Positions 25,665-34,074 of a stretch of 64,000 nucleotides of DNA are shown in pieces. Both the position numbers and the translations under genes were made by a program. How positions within the stretch are numbered: position 1 is the stretch's first letter; the number at the start of each line of letters is the position of its first letter. This stretch comes from DASUPK01 sp963795665 (lineage in GTDB: Bacteria; Actinomycetota; Thermoleophilia; Solirubrobacterales; 70-9). The notes below the pieces were generated by a model. That model saw nothing but the letters and a program-made list of their open reading frames with translations, searched no databases and had not been told where the DNA came from. The DNA lies in the NCBI GenBank assembly GCA_963795665.1, contig CAWCIP010000014.1, positions 372,001 through 436,000 of the forward strand. The letters are read 5' to 3'.

Positions 25665-26252
25665 ATGCAGTTCATTCGCAGCAGGTTCACGTCTGCTCAC
25701 CTGATCGCGCTGCTGGCGCTGTTCGTCGCGCTCGGCGGCAGCGCCTACGCGGTCCATCTGCGAAAGGGCGCGGTCAAGACCAGGAACATCAAGAATGGGG
25801 CCGTAGTCGAGTCGAAGCTCGCCAACGGCGCGGTTACCGACCCGAAGATCGCCGCCGGGGCCGTGACGAGCGCAAAGATCGCCGCCGGTTCCGTGACGAG
25901 CGCAAAGATCGCAGCTGGGGCGGTGACCAGCGCAAATCTCGCCGCCGGTGCCGTGGGCGCGAACGGCGTCGGCGACATCCTCGTACGTTCCGCCATCAAG
26001 CCCCTGCCAGACGGCGGGAACGCAGCGGCCATCGCAACCTGCGCGCCGGGCGAGCGGCTGATCGGCGGCAGCGGCGATGTCAGCACGAGCAACTCACAAG
26101 ACGTCGTCGTCAACGGCTCTTCTCCCAGCGCGGCCGATGGCAGCGCGGTCGCCCCAGGCCAATCGCCTAGGGGCTGGACGGTGCTGGGGGACAACTACGC
26201 CGGGGGGACGTTTACCGCGAACGTCATTGCGTACGCGCTCTGCCTGAAATAG
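25665..26252 (+). CDS. Secreted protein with decapeptide repeats and one CxPGxxxxGG module
   Basis: A 195-residue exported protein. The N-terminal signal is hydrophobic (LIALLALFVALGGSAYA). Residues ~36-95 hold about six 10-residue repeats of the form KIAAGAVTSA, encoded by 30-bp DNA repeats. A C-terminal domain starts with CAPGERLIGGSGD and ends IAYALCLK, related to the modules of the 12956-13858 protein. SD GGGGAGGT lies 5-12 nt before the ATG. The repeats resemble beta-helical or stalk-like repeats of actinobacterial surface proteins. Function is unknown. Confidence 0.75.
   Translation: MQFIRSRFTSAHLIALLALFVALGGSAYAVHLRKGAVKTRNIKNGAVVESKLANGAVTDPKIAAGAVTSAKIAAGSVTSAKIAAGAVTSANLAAGAVGANGVGDILVRSAIKPLPDGGNAAAIATCAPGERLIGGSGDVSTSNSQDVVVNGSSPSAADGSAVAPGQSPRGWTVLGDNYAGGTFTANVIAYALCLK
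25771..25950 (+). repeat. Six in-frame 30-bp tandem repeats
   Basis: Units start at 25771, 25801, 25831, 25861, 25891 and 25921. The units at 25861 and 25891 share their first 20 bases exactly; the first two units are more diverged. They encode the decapeptide repeats of the secreted protein. Confidence 0.85.
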
Positions 26253-26260
26253 CCGCTCAC

Positions 26261-26266
26261 TAGAGT
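26261..26266 (+). promoter_or_regulatory. Putative -10 element of methylthio-nucleoside phosphorylase operon
   Basis: TAGAGT 6 nt before the ATG at 26273. Confidence 0.5.
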
Positions 26267-26272
26267 CAGCGC

Positions 26273-27019
26273 ATGACCGCGCCTCGGCCGACCGGAAGCC
26301 GGCTCTGCCTGATTCACGGCAACAGCCTGCCGGAGGGCACCGACCCGGTCGAGGGCAAGCGAATGACGGTCGACGCGGGCGGCGCGCTCCCCGTGGAGGC
26401 GACCGACGGCGGAGACATCGTCGGGATCCCCAGGCACGGGTTCGATCGGTCGATCCCGGCCCACCTGGTCGACCACCGCTCCAACATCCGCGCTGCCTGT
26501 GAGCTCGGCTGCGATCGGGTGCTCGCACTGGCCTCGGCGGGGAGCCTGAGCGAGGACCTGGAGGTCGGGACGCTGATCTGCCCGGACGACTTCTACGCGC
26601 CCGAGATCGCTCCCAGCTTCTACCGCGACCCGCGCGGCCACTCCGTCCCGGGCTTCGATGTCGATTGGCGGAGGGTCGTGATCGGCGCCTGGGGCTCGCT
26701 GACCGAGACGGAGCTCGAGGACGGCGGCGTCTACGCCCAGACGATCGGTCCTCGTTTCGAGACGCCGGCGGAGGTCAGGGCGCTCGCCAACTACGCGGAC
26801 CTGGTGGGGATGACGATCGCGGCCGAGGCGGTTCTCGCAGGGGAGGCGGCACTCGCGTACGCGGCCGTCTGCACCATCGACAACCTCGGCAACGGCATCT
26901 CCGGAAAGGCGCTGACGGTGGACGAGTACCGCCGCGGCCGCGACCGGACCGCGCGCACGCTGGCGTCGGACCTCGGCTACGTCCTGCCGGCGCTCGCCGA
27001 GGGCGTCCAGGGCAGTTGA
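26273..27019 (+). CDS. MTA/MTI phosphorylase (MTAP/PNP family)
   Basis: A 248-residue purine-nucleoside phosphorylase-type enzyme. Family residues are VGIPRHG, DHRSNIRAACELGC, GPRFETPAEVRAL, the substrate loop DLVGMTIAAEA and CTIDNLGNGI. The gene directly downstream encodes an MTA/SAH deaminase (4-nt overlap). The likely substrate is therefore 5'-methylthioinosine, or methylthioadenosine directly, releasing methylthioribose-1-phosphate for methionine salvage. It is slightly shorter than human MTAP. Substrate choice is inference from context. Confidence 0.82.
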   Translation: MTAPRPTGSRLCLIHGNSLPEGTDPVEGKRMTVDAGGALPVEATDGGDIVGIPRHGFDRSIPAHLVDHRSNIRAACELGCDRVLALASAGSLSEDLEVGTLICPDDFYAPEIAPSFYRDPRGHSVPGFDVDWRRVVIGAWGSLTETELEDGGVYAQTIGPRFETPAEVRALANYADLVGMTIAAEAVLAGEAALAYAAVCTIDNLGNGISGKALTVDEYRRGRDRTARTLASDLGYVLPALAEGVQGS

Positions 27020-28266
27020 GCCTGGCGGTCACAGGCGCGACGCTCGACGGCGAGGCCGTCGGCATGCGCGTGGAGGACGGCGTGATCGCGGAGCTCGGCC
27101 CTGCGGTTGAGGCGCAGCCCGGCGATGAGGCGATCGACGCGACGGACCTGATGCTCTGCCCGCCGATGGTCAACGGCCATACGCACGCCGCCATGACGCT
27201 CTTCCGCGGATTCGGCGACGACATGGCGCTGATGGAGTGGCTGCGAACCAGGATCTGGCCCGCCGAGGCGAAGCTCGAGCCCGAGGATGTGTATTGGGGC
27301 ACACGGCTCGCCTGCGTCGAGATGATCCGCTCGGGTACGACGAAGTTCGTCGACATGTACTGGCACGGGCCCGAGATCGCGCGCGCGGTGGTCGATTCCG
27401 GAATCCGCGCCGTAGTCAGCAGCGTGATCATCGACCAGCAGGACGCGGACAAGGGGGAGGCCCTCCGGCCCGAGGTGCTCGAGGTCCTCGATCGGCTCGC
27501 CGACGCCGGCCCCCGCGTCCAGCCCAGCCTGGGGCCGCACGCGATCTACACGGTGAGCCCAGGAACCCTGAGCTGGATCGCCGAGCTCGGCGCCGAGCGC
27601 GAGATCCCGGTCCACATCCACCTCTCCGAGACCGAGCACGAGGTGCACGACTGCGTTGAATCCCACGGGAAGCGGCCGGCCGCGTATCTGGATGAGCTCG
27701 GCTTCCTCAGCGAGAGGGCGATCCTGGCCCACGGGGTCTGGCTCGACGAGTCCGAGCTGGAGCTGATCGCCGGGCGCGGCGCCACCGTCGTGGCCAATCC
27801 GGCGGCGAACATGAAGCTCGCGGTCGGCGGTGTCCTGCCCTATCCGGCCGCGGCGGAGGCAGGCGTCGCGATCGGCCTCGGGACCGACGGGGTTTCCTCG
27901 AACTCCAACCTCGACATGTTCGAGGAGGTGAAGCTCCTCGCCCTGAGCCAGAAGCACGCCAGCGGCGACCCGGCGACACTGCCCGCCGCGGAGGCGCTCG
28001 CGATCGCCCGGGGACAGCGCTCGGCTCTGCTCGATGCCACTCCGCTCGCGGTCGGAGAGCCCGCTGACTTTCTGCTCCTCCGCGCCTCGGACCCCGAGCT
28101 CTCGGCGGGCGACCCGAGCGCAGACCTCGTCTACGCCGCCGGCGGCTCCGTCGTCGACACGACCGTGGTCGCGGGCGAGGTTCTGATGAGGGGCCGAGAG
28201 GTCGAGGGCGCCGGCGAGATCGCCGCGGAGGTCCGCTCGCGAGCCCAGAGGCTCACGGGCCTATAG
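27016..28266 (+). CDS. mtaD: Amidohydrolase, MTA/SAH deaminase-like
   Basis: A 416-residue metal-dependent deaminase. Metal ligands are visible as VNGHTHAAMTLFRG (HxH), HIHLSETEHEV (His and Glu), ILAHGVW (His) and LGTDGVSSNSNLDMFEE (Asp). These segments match 5-methylthioadenosine/S-adenosylhomocysteine deaminases. The start is taken as TTG at 27016, forming a TTGA overlap with the phosphorylase stop. The pair suggests deamination of MTA to methylthioinosine, then phosphorolysis. The gene symbol is by analogy. Confidence 0.82.
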   Translation: MSLAVTGATLDGEAVGMRVEDGVIAELGPAVEAQPGDEAIDATDLMLCPPMVNGHTHAAMTLFRGFGDDMALMEWLRTRIWPAEAKLEPEDVYWGTRLACVEMIRSGTTKFVDMYWHGPEIARAVVDSGIRAVVSSVIIDQQDADKGEALRPEVLEVLDRLADAGPRVQPSLGPHAIYTVSPGTLSWIAELGAEREIPVHIHLSETEHEVHDCVESHGKRPAAYLDELGFLSERAILAHGVWLDESELELIAGRGATVVANPAANMKLAVGGVLPYPAAAEAGVAIGLGTDGVSSNSNLDMFEEVKLLALSQKHASGDPATLPAAEALAIARGQRSALLDATPLAVGEPADFLLLRASDPELSAGDPSADLVYAAGGSVVDTTVVAGEVLMRGREVEGAGEIAAEVRSRAQRLTGL

Positions 28267-28269
28267 CGT
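28264..28269 (+). promoter_or_regulatory. Putative -10 element of AttH/CrtC-like gene
   Basis: TAGCGT 7 nt before the GTG at 28277. The TAG is the stop codon of the deaminase gene. Confidence 0.4.
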
Positions 28270-28276
28270 CCCGGCC

Positions 28277-29269
28277 GTGCGCAGCGAGGCTCGATTCCCG
28301 GAGATCCCCGAGAAGGCCGGTCACTACGAGAGCTTCTATCTGAAGCTCGTCCAGCCCGGTGGCGGCAGGGGCGCGTGGATCCGCCACACCGTTCACAAGC
28401 GCCCCGGGGAGGAGATCACCTGCGCGATCTGGTTCGTGCTCTTCGACTCCTCCGCCGCGGGGCCGCGCGCGACCAAGCGCCAGTTCGGCCCGGGCGAGCT
28501 GGGCGCCGACCCGCAGACCTACATCCGGGTCGCGGACGCCTCGCTCACGGACGGTCGCGCCGTCGGCCGCCTTGCGACCGACGTCCTCGAGGCGAGCTGG
28601 GACCTGAGCTTCGCCGACAGCCACGAGCCCTTCCACCACCTGCCGAAGGACTTCCTCTACCGCTCCAAGCTGCCGAAGACGAAGTTCCTCAGCCCGTACC
28701 CGGACGCGGTCTTCAACGGGCAGCTGGAGGTGGGCGGCGAGCGGATCGAGGTGGATGGGTGGCGGGGCATGATCGGCCACAACTGGGGCGCCGAGCACGC
28801 CGAGCGCTGGGTCTGGATCCAGGGGTCAGGATTCGAGAGCCGCTCGCCCGAGGACTATTTCGACATGGCGGTGGGCCGGATCAAGGTCGCCGGCAGGACC
28901 ACCCCATGGGTGGGCAACGCGATGCTGATGCTGGACGGCCGGGCCCACCGGCTCGGCGGCTTCGGCCACATCCCGAGCACCGAGGTGAGCGAGTCGCCGA
29001 CCGGGGCCAGCTTCGAGCTCACGGGCAAGGGCGCCAAGGTCAGCGGCAGCGTGCACGCCGCCGCCAAGGACTTCGTGGCCTGGATCTACGCCGATCCGGT
29101 CGGCCCCGAGCACAACACGCTCAACTGCTCGATCTCGGACCTCGAGCTGGACGTGGAGTTGGACGGGCGGCCGGCAGAGCGGCTCGTCGTCAAGGGCGCC
29201 GCCGCCTACGAGTTCGGCACCCGCGACCCCGACCACGGGATCCCCGTGCAGCCGTACCCGGACGGCTAG
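28277..29269 (+). CDS. Lipocalin-like (AttH / CrtC / tocopherol-cyclase-like) protein
   Basis: A 330-residue soluble beta-rich protein. The central GMIGHNWGAEHAERWVWIQG stretch, followed by a long run of beta strands, resembles the paired lipocalin-like domains of AttH, hydroxyneurosporene synthase CrtC and tocopherol cyclase. These proteins bind terpenoid or other lipid ligands. There is no signal peptide. I am not sure of the family, and no carotenoid genes are nearby. It ends just before the convergent aldo-keto reductase. Confidence 0.6.
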   Translation: MRSEARFPEIPEKAGHYESFYLKLVQPGGGRGAWIRHTVHKRPGEEITCAIWFVLFDSSAAGPRATKRQFGPGELGADPQTYIRVADASLTDGRAVGRLATDVLEASWDLSFADSHEPFHHLPKDFLYRSKLPKTKFLSPYPDAVFNGQLEVGGERIEVDGWRGMIGHNWGAEHAERWVWIQGSGFESRSPEDYFDMAVGRIKVAGRTTPWVGNAMLMLDGRAHRLGGFGHIPSTEVSESPTGASFELTGKGAKVSGSVHAAAKDFVAWIYADPVGPEHNTLNCSISDLELDVELDGRPAERLVVKGAAAYEFGTRDPDHGIPVQPYPDG

Positions 29270-29286
29270 CGCCGGGTCGCTGTTTC

Positions 29287-30051
29287 CTAGCCCAGCGCCT
29301 CGAACTCGCCGTCGTCGAGCTCGATGTCGAGCGCGCCGAGGTTCTCCCGCAGATGCCCGGCGGACAGCGTGCCGGGGATCGGCAGCATCGCCGGAGAGCG
29401 GCGGAGCAGCCAGGCGAGCGCAATCTGCGCCGGGGTGGCGTCGTGGGCACTCGCGATCTCGGCGAGCGCCGGCGGCGGGTCTCCCTTGAGCGGGTAGTAC
29501 GGGACGAAGACGATCCCGTTCTCCTCGCAGTAGTCGACGACCTCCTCCGAGCCTCGCTCCGCGACGTTGTAGTGGTTCTGCACTGCGGCGATCGGAACGA
29601 CCTGCCGAGCGGCCTCGACCTGCTCGACGTCGACGGCGGAGATCCCGACCTCCCTGATCTTGCCCGCCTCGCGGTACTCCGCGATCGTGCCGAGGCTGAC
29701 CTCGAGTGGCGTCTTGGCGTCCACGCGGTGCAGGTAGTAGAGGTCGATCGCGTCGGTCCGAAGGCTCTCGAGGCTCTGCTCGATTTGCGCTCGCAGGGCA
29801 TCCGGGCTGCCCTTTCCGCTGTAGCCGCCCTTGGTTGCCACCACCAGCCCGTCGGGCCCGGGCGAGAGCGCCTGGCCGATCGCGCGTTCGCTGTCGCCTC
29901 CGGTGTAGACGTGGGCGGTGTCGATCAGCCCGAGGCCCGCCTCGACGGCCTCGCGGAGAAAGGCATGGTGTCCGGGCGTCGACGTCAGCCGGTTGGTCCC
30001 CAGGCCGATCCGGGCGACCTCGGTGCCCGCCAGGGTCAGGGTTCGGACCAC
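29287..30051 (-). CDS. Aldo/keto reductase
   Basis: A 254-residue NADPH-dependent oxidoreductase with a TIM-barrel layout. The catalytic tetrad is visible: Asp and Tyr in IDTAHVYTGGDSE, Lys in VVATKGG and His in YYLHRVD. Late segments QIALAWLLRRSP and IPGTLSAGHLRENLGAL bind the cofactor. It is on the short side for the family (usually 270-330). An SD-like CGGAG precedes the GTG. It lies 11 nt after the SpoIID-domain gene on the same strand. Confidence 0.88.
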   Translation of the reverse strand: MVRTLTLAGTEVARIGLGTNRLTSTPGHHAFLREAVEAGLGLIDTAHVYTGGDSERAIGQALSPGPDGLVVATKGGYSGKGSPDALRAQIEQSLESLRTDAIDLYYLHRVDAKTPLEVSLGTIAEYREAGKIREVGISAVDVEQVEAARQVVPIAAVQNHYNVAERGSEEVVDYCEENGIVFVPYYPLKGDPPPALAEIASAHDATPAQIALAWLLRRSPAMLPIPGTLSAGHLRENLGALDIELDDGEFEALG

Positions 30052-30062
30052 GGCTCCGGGCC

Positions 30063-31181
30063 TTACTTCTTCTTCTTGAAGAAGGCCCAGGTGTCGGGCA
30101 GGTCGAGCGCGCCGGCGAGCTGAGGCCCATTGACCGTGGTCGTGCCGCCGCTGCCGACCAGGTTCGCGTGCACGATCCGGGGAGAGGCGCCCCGCTGGGT
30201 CACCACGATGTTCCGGAGCTTGCCGTGCAGGCCCAGGCCCCTGAGCGCGGAGCTGATCCGGCCGACGGAGAACTTCCGCTTCCAGTGCTCGTAGGGCGAC
30301 CCGGCGTCGGCCTCATACGGGTCGTCGACCCCGCGCAGGTAGGGGACCGGGGGCTGCCCGAAGCCGAGGGAGGAGAACTCGTTGTTCTCTGTGTGGCCGC
30401 CGGAGGTCGAGAAGAAGAAGGTTTGGGCGACCTTCCCCATGTAGAGGACCACCTGCAGATGTGTGGCGCTGACGGCCTGGTCGGTCTTCGCCGTCTCGGC
30501 GCCGACCCCGGCGTAGACCTGGCTGCGCGTGTCATCGAAGACGTCGAAGCTGCCGCCGTGGGCGGCGGTGGAGATCGCGTAGGAGCGAGCGGCCACCGCC
30601 TGGGCCTTGAGCGCCTCGATCGGCCAGGACGAGGGCGATTCCTTCGAGACGACGCCGCGGACGTAGTCCTCGAGCTCCACCACGTTGATCGCATCGAGGC
30701 CGCCCGACGACGCCCGCACCTCGAGGGCGCCGCGGTAGGTGCCCTTGCCCTTCACCACGATCGTCGGCGCTCCGGTGGCAGTCATCGCCGGCCCGCATCT
30801 GGCGATCACCCTGCGCTTCTTCGTCCGGAGCACGACCCCGCCGCCCTTTCCCTTCGCGACGTAGGTCTTGCCGGGTTTGACGGGGGTGTCGCAGGCCGAG
30901 CTCGCGCCGTGGAAGGCGACGCTGCGCGCGCCGTCCCGGAGCAGCACGCGAACGGTCTGATCCGCGGTCGGGCCGATGGTCGTGCCCGTGTAGTAATGGG
31001 TCAGGATCGCGTCGTAGGAGAAGCCGTGCTTCGCGTACCCGTAGGCGCCGTATTGGCTCATGCCCACGCCGTGGCCGAACCCGGCGCCCTTGACCACCCA
31101 GACCTTGGCCGAGGCCGCGGCCGGGACGGCGAGAGCCACGGCAAGCGCGGCCAACATGACGGTCTTCGACCCCCGAAGCAT
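30063..31181 (-). CDS. Secreted SpoIID/LytB-domain protein
   Basis: A 372-residue exported cell-wall protein, probably a peptidoglycan lytic enzyme or amidase enhancer. The signal peptide is VMLAALAVALAVPAAASA. The SpoIID core includes VVELEDYVRGVVSKESPSSW, LKAQAVAARSYAIST and FFFSTSGGHTENNE. The segment GHGVGMSQYGAYGYAKHG, which ends the domain in sporulation SpoIID, sits here at the mature N-terminus. That arrangement is seen in other actinobacterial members. A Lys-rich C-terminus ends the protein. The ATG at 31181 is preferred over the GTG just before it. Confidence 0.85.
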   Translation of the reverse strand: MLRGSKTVMLAALAVALAVPAAASAKVWVVKGAGFGHGVGMSQYGAYGYAKHGFSYDAILTHYYTGTTIGPTADQTVRVLLRDGARSVAFHGASSACDTPVKPGKTYVAKGKGGGVVLRTKKRRVIARCGPAMTATGAPTIVVKGKGTYRGALEVRASSGGLDAINVVELEDYVRGVVSKESPSSWPIEALKAQAVAARSYAISTAAHGGSFDVFDDTRSQVYAGVGAETAKTDQAVSATHLQVVLYMGKVAQTFFFSTSGGHTENNEFSSLGFGQPPVPYLRGVDDPYEADAGSPYEHWKRKFSVGRISSALRGLGLHGKLRNIVVTQRGASPRIVHANLVGSGGTTTVNGPQLAGALDLPDTWAFFKKKK

Positions 31182-31265
31182 CACCCCTGAATAACGGGTA
31201 CGTCGGCGGGAAGTTGCGGTTGAGTGCGTGAGCTAGGTTGTGGGTAGGCGAGAGAAGGGACCACG

Positions 31266-32711
31266 ATGGCGACCGAGACGATTCAGGCCACGGACCACAA
31301 GCTCTACGTTGCCGGTGGGTGGATCGAGACCGGCGAGTGGTCGGAGGTGAAGGCTCCCTACGACGAAACCCTGATCGGGCGTGTGCCGAAGGGCGACGCC
31401 GCCCTCGTCGACAAGGCCACGGATGCGGCGGCCGCCGCCTTCGCAAAGGGGGATTTCCCCCAGCACAAGCGCGCCGCCGTCCTCGATCGGGCCGCCGAGC
31501 TGGTGGCTGAGCGCGAGGACGACCTGACGATGACGATCGCCGCCGAGGCGGGCAAGCCGGTGAAGACCGCGCGGGTCGAGGCCCAGCGCTGCGTCGGCAC
31601 GCTCGAGTTCGCGGCGGTCGAGGCCCGCAGCCTGACCGGGCACACCGTTCCGATGGAGGCCGGTGTCGCCGGCGAGGGCAAGCTCGGCATCGTCATTCGG
31701 GTCCCATACGGCGTGGTCGGTGCGATCAGCCCCTTCAACTTCCCCCTCAACCTGGTCGCCCACAAGCTCGGCCCGGCGATCGCCGCGGGCAACGCGGTGG
31801 TCCTGAAGCCCGCCGGCCAGACGCCGATCTCCGCGATCAAGCTGGCCGAGGTCCTCTACGACGCCGGGCTGCCGGAGGACTGGCTCCAGGTCGTCTGCGG
31901 CTCCGGGTCGGACGTCGGCAACGCGATCGTCGAGAACGATCAGATCGGCGCGATCACCTTCACGGGCTCGGCGCCGGTGGGCTGGGGTATCCGCTCCAAG
32001 GCGCCGCACAAGAAGGTCAACCTGGAGCTCGGCTCCACCGCGCCGCTGATCGTCAACGAGGACGGCGATTGGGAGCAGGCGGCCGACAAGGCGAAGCTCC
32101 ATGCCTTCTCGCACGCGGGCCAGAGCTGCATCTCCGTGCAGCGGATCCTGCTCCACGAGTCGATCGCGGACGACTTCACGAAGCGCTTCGTTCAGAACGT
32201 CGAGTCCCTGGTCACGGGCGACCCGATGGACGAGAACACCGACGTCGGGCCGGTGATCTCCCGGGACGATCGCGATCGCGTGAAGTCCTGGGTCGACGAG
32301 GCGGTTTCCTCGGGCGGCGAGCTTCTCACCGGCGGCGAGCTGGTCGACGAGGACCGCTGCCTGGCGCCGACCGTGATCCGCAACGACCCGCCCGAATGCC
32401 ACACCTGGAAGGACGAGATCTTCGGCCCGGTGGCGACGATTCACACCTTCAAGGACCTCGACGAGGGCCTGGAGATGGCGAATGACTCCCGTTACGGGCT
32501 GCAGGCCGGCGTCTTCACGCGAGACGTCGGCAATGCGATCAAGGCCGGGGAGACGCTCGAGTTCGGCGGCGTGCTGATCAACGAGGTCCCGACCTTCCGC
32601 ACCGACCAGATGCCGTATGGCGGCGTCAAGGACTCGGGCAACACGCGAGAGGGCCCGCACTACGCGGTCCGCGAGCTGACCGAGGAGCGGCTGGTCACCT
32701 TCCAGGGCTAG
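31266..32711 (+). CDS. Aldehyde dehydrogenase family protein
   Basis: A 481-residue NAD(P)-dependent aldehyde dehydrogenase. It has GAISPFNFPLNLVAHKLG, VLKPAGQTPISA, the general-base Glu in VNLELGSTAPLI, the nucleophilic Cys in HAGQSCISVQR and EIFGPVATI. It resembles lactaldehyde/glycolaldehyde or succinate-semialdehyde enzymes; the substrate cannot be fixed. SD GAAGGGA lies about 7 nt before the ATG, and a TAGGTT hexamer at 31234 may be its -10 with a ~20-nt leader. It is divergent from the SpoIID gene. It differs from the 13988-15670 enzyme and lacks the basic tail. Confidence 0.9.
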   Translation: MATETIQATDHKLYVAGGWIETGEWSEVKAPYDETLIGRVPKGDAALVDKATDAAAAAFAKGDFPQHKRAAVLDRAAELVAEREDDLTMTIAAEAGKPVKTARVEAQRCVGTLEFAAVEARSLTGHTVPMEAGVAGEGKLGIVIRVPYGVVGAISPFNFPLNLVAHKLGPAIAAGNAVVLKPAGQTPISAIKLAEVLYDAGLPEDWLQVVCGSGSDVGNAIVENDQIGAITFTGSAPVGWGIRSKAPHKKVNLELGSTAPLIVNEDGDWEQAADKAKLHAFSHAGQSCISVQRILLHESIADDFTKRFVQNVESLVTGDPMDENTDVGPVISRDDRDRVKSWVDEAVSSGGELLTGGELVDEDRCLAPTVIRNDPPECHTWKDEIFGPVATIHTFKDLDEGLEMANDSRYGLQAGVFTRDVGNAIKAGETLEFGGVLINEVPTFRTDQMPYGGVKDSGNTREGPHYAVRELTEERLVTFQG

Positions 32712-32733
32712 AGCCTGCCGCCGGCCGGAGGGC

Positions 32734-34059
32734 TCAGTCGTGCGGGCGCGCCATCTTGCGATGGTCGAGCGCCTCGTCGAGGATCTCGTCCGAGACCCCC
32801 ATCTCCTTCGCGACCTCGCGGATCGAGCGGTCCGAGGCGGCCGCCTCCTTGACGATCTCGCCCGCCTTGTCGTAGCCGATGTGCGGGTTCAGGGCCGTCG
32901 CGACGATCAGGTTCGCCTCCCTGTGCCGCTCGAGCATCTCCTCATTCGGCTCGATGCCGCTGACGCACTTCTTGTCCAGCGCGCGGGATGCCGCCGCAAG
33001 CAGCCCGATCGAATCGAGCAGGTTGCGCGCGATCAGCGGCACCCGGACGTTGAGCTCGAACTGCCCCTGGCTCCCGGCCAGCGTGATCGCGGCGTCGTTC
33101 CCGACGACCTGATCGGCGACCTGGATCACCACCTCGGGGATCACCGGGTTGACCTTGCCGGGCATGATCGAGGATCCCTTCTGGAGCTCCGGAAGCCTCA
33201 GTTCGGCGAGGCCCGCTCGCGGGCCGGAGCCCATCAGCGCCAGGTCGTTGGCGATCTTGAGCAGGGAGACGGCGACCGTCTTCAGGGAGCCGGAGAGCTC
33301 GACCAGGGCGTCTCGGTTGGCCTGGGCTTCGAAGGGGTCGGCGGGCTCTGAGATGTCGAGCCCGGTGTCGGCGCTGAGCTGCTCGCGGACCTTGGCCGCG
33401 AACTCGGGATGGGTGTTGAGCCCGGTCCCGGTGGCGGTGCCTCCGAGGGGGATCTGCCCGACCCGGCCCAGGGTCGAGCGCACCCGCTCCGCGCCGAGGC
33501 GGATCTGGGCTGCGTAGCCGGCGAACTCCTGGCCGAGGGTGACCGGAACCGCGTCCATCAGATGGGTGCGGCCGGTCTTGACCAGGTCGGCGAACTCGTC
33601 GGCCTTGCGCTCGAGCGCGGCACGCAGCTCGTCCAGGGCCGGCAGCAGGTCGGAGTGGACCTCGCCCAGCGCCGCCAGGTGGACGGCCGAGGGGAAGACG
33701 TCGTTCGAGGACTGCCCCATGTTGACGTGGTCGTTGGGGTGGGCCTCGTCGCCGGCGAGCTCGGCGATCACCTCGTTCGCGTTCATGTTCGATGAGGTCC
33801 CGGAGCCAGTCTGGAAGACGTCGATCGGGAACTGGTCGTCGTGCTCGCCGTTGGCGACCTCGTCAGCGGCCTTCGCGATCCGCTCGGCCAGGTCGGCGTC
33901 GAGCTTGCCCAGCTCGGCGTTGGCCCTGGCCGCCCCCGCCTTCAGCCGCCCGAGCCAATGGATCACCGGCACGGGGATCGTGTTGCCTGAGATCTGGAAG
34001 TTCTCGACGGCTTTCGTGGTCTCGGCACCCCAGAGCTGGTCGGCGGTCTTCGCTTCCAT
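32734..34059 (-). CDS. fumC: Class II fumarate hydratase
   Basis: A 441-residue fumarase interconverting fumarate and malate in the TCA cycle. Visible are GSGTSSNMNANEVIAE, the catalytic-His region KTGRTHLMDAVPVTLGQE, GGTATGTGLN and the signature GSSIMPGKVNPVIPE. The PVIPE ending is shared with aspartase but also occurs in actinobacterial FumC; the overall sequence and the N-terminal ENFQISG favour fumarase. The ATG at 34059 is chosen because TAGCCT lies 8 nt upstream; an ATG at 34065 is 2 nt from it. Confidence 0.9.
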   Translation of the reverse strand: MEAKTADQLWGAETTKAVENFQISGNTIPVPVIHWLGRLKAGAARANAELGKLDADLAERIAKAADEVANGEHDDQFPIDVFQTGSGTSSNMNANEVIAELAGDEAHPNDHVNMGQSSNDVFPSAVHLAALGEVHSDLLPALDELRAALERKADEFADLVKTGRTHLMDAVPVTLGQEFAGYAAQIRLGAERVRSTLGRVGQIPLGGTATGTGLNTHPEFAAKVREQLSADTGLDISEPADPFEAQANRDALVELSGSLKTVAVSLLKIANDLALMGSGPRAGLAELRLPELQKGSSIMPGKVNPVIPEVVIQVADQVVGNDAAITLAGSQGQFELNVRVPLIARNLLDSIGLLAAASRALDKKCVSGIEPNEEMLERHREANLIVATALNPHIGYDKAGEIVKEAAASDRSIREVAKEMGVSDEILDEALDHRKMARPHD

Positions 34060-34067
34060 CTCCATCC

Positions 34068-34073
34068 AGGCTA
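34068..34073 (-). promoter_or_regulatory. Putative -10 element of fumC
   Basis: TAGCCT on the minus strand, 8 nt before the ATG at 34059. Confidence 0.4.
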
Positions 34074-34074
34074 C

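Noticed and set aside
25771..25950. Regular 30-bp repeats considered as a CRISPR array
   Set aside because: Repeats are contiguous, without spacers, and keep one reading frame in a signal-peptide protein.
32734..34059. Aspartate ammonia-lyase instead of fumarase
   Set aside because: GSSIMPGKVNPVIPE is shared, but the N-terminal ENFQISG and the overall pattern match actinobacterial FumC; a profile search would settle it.
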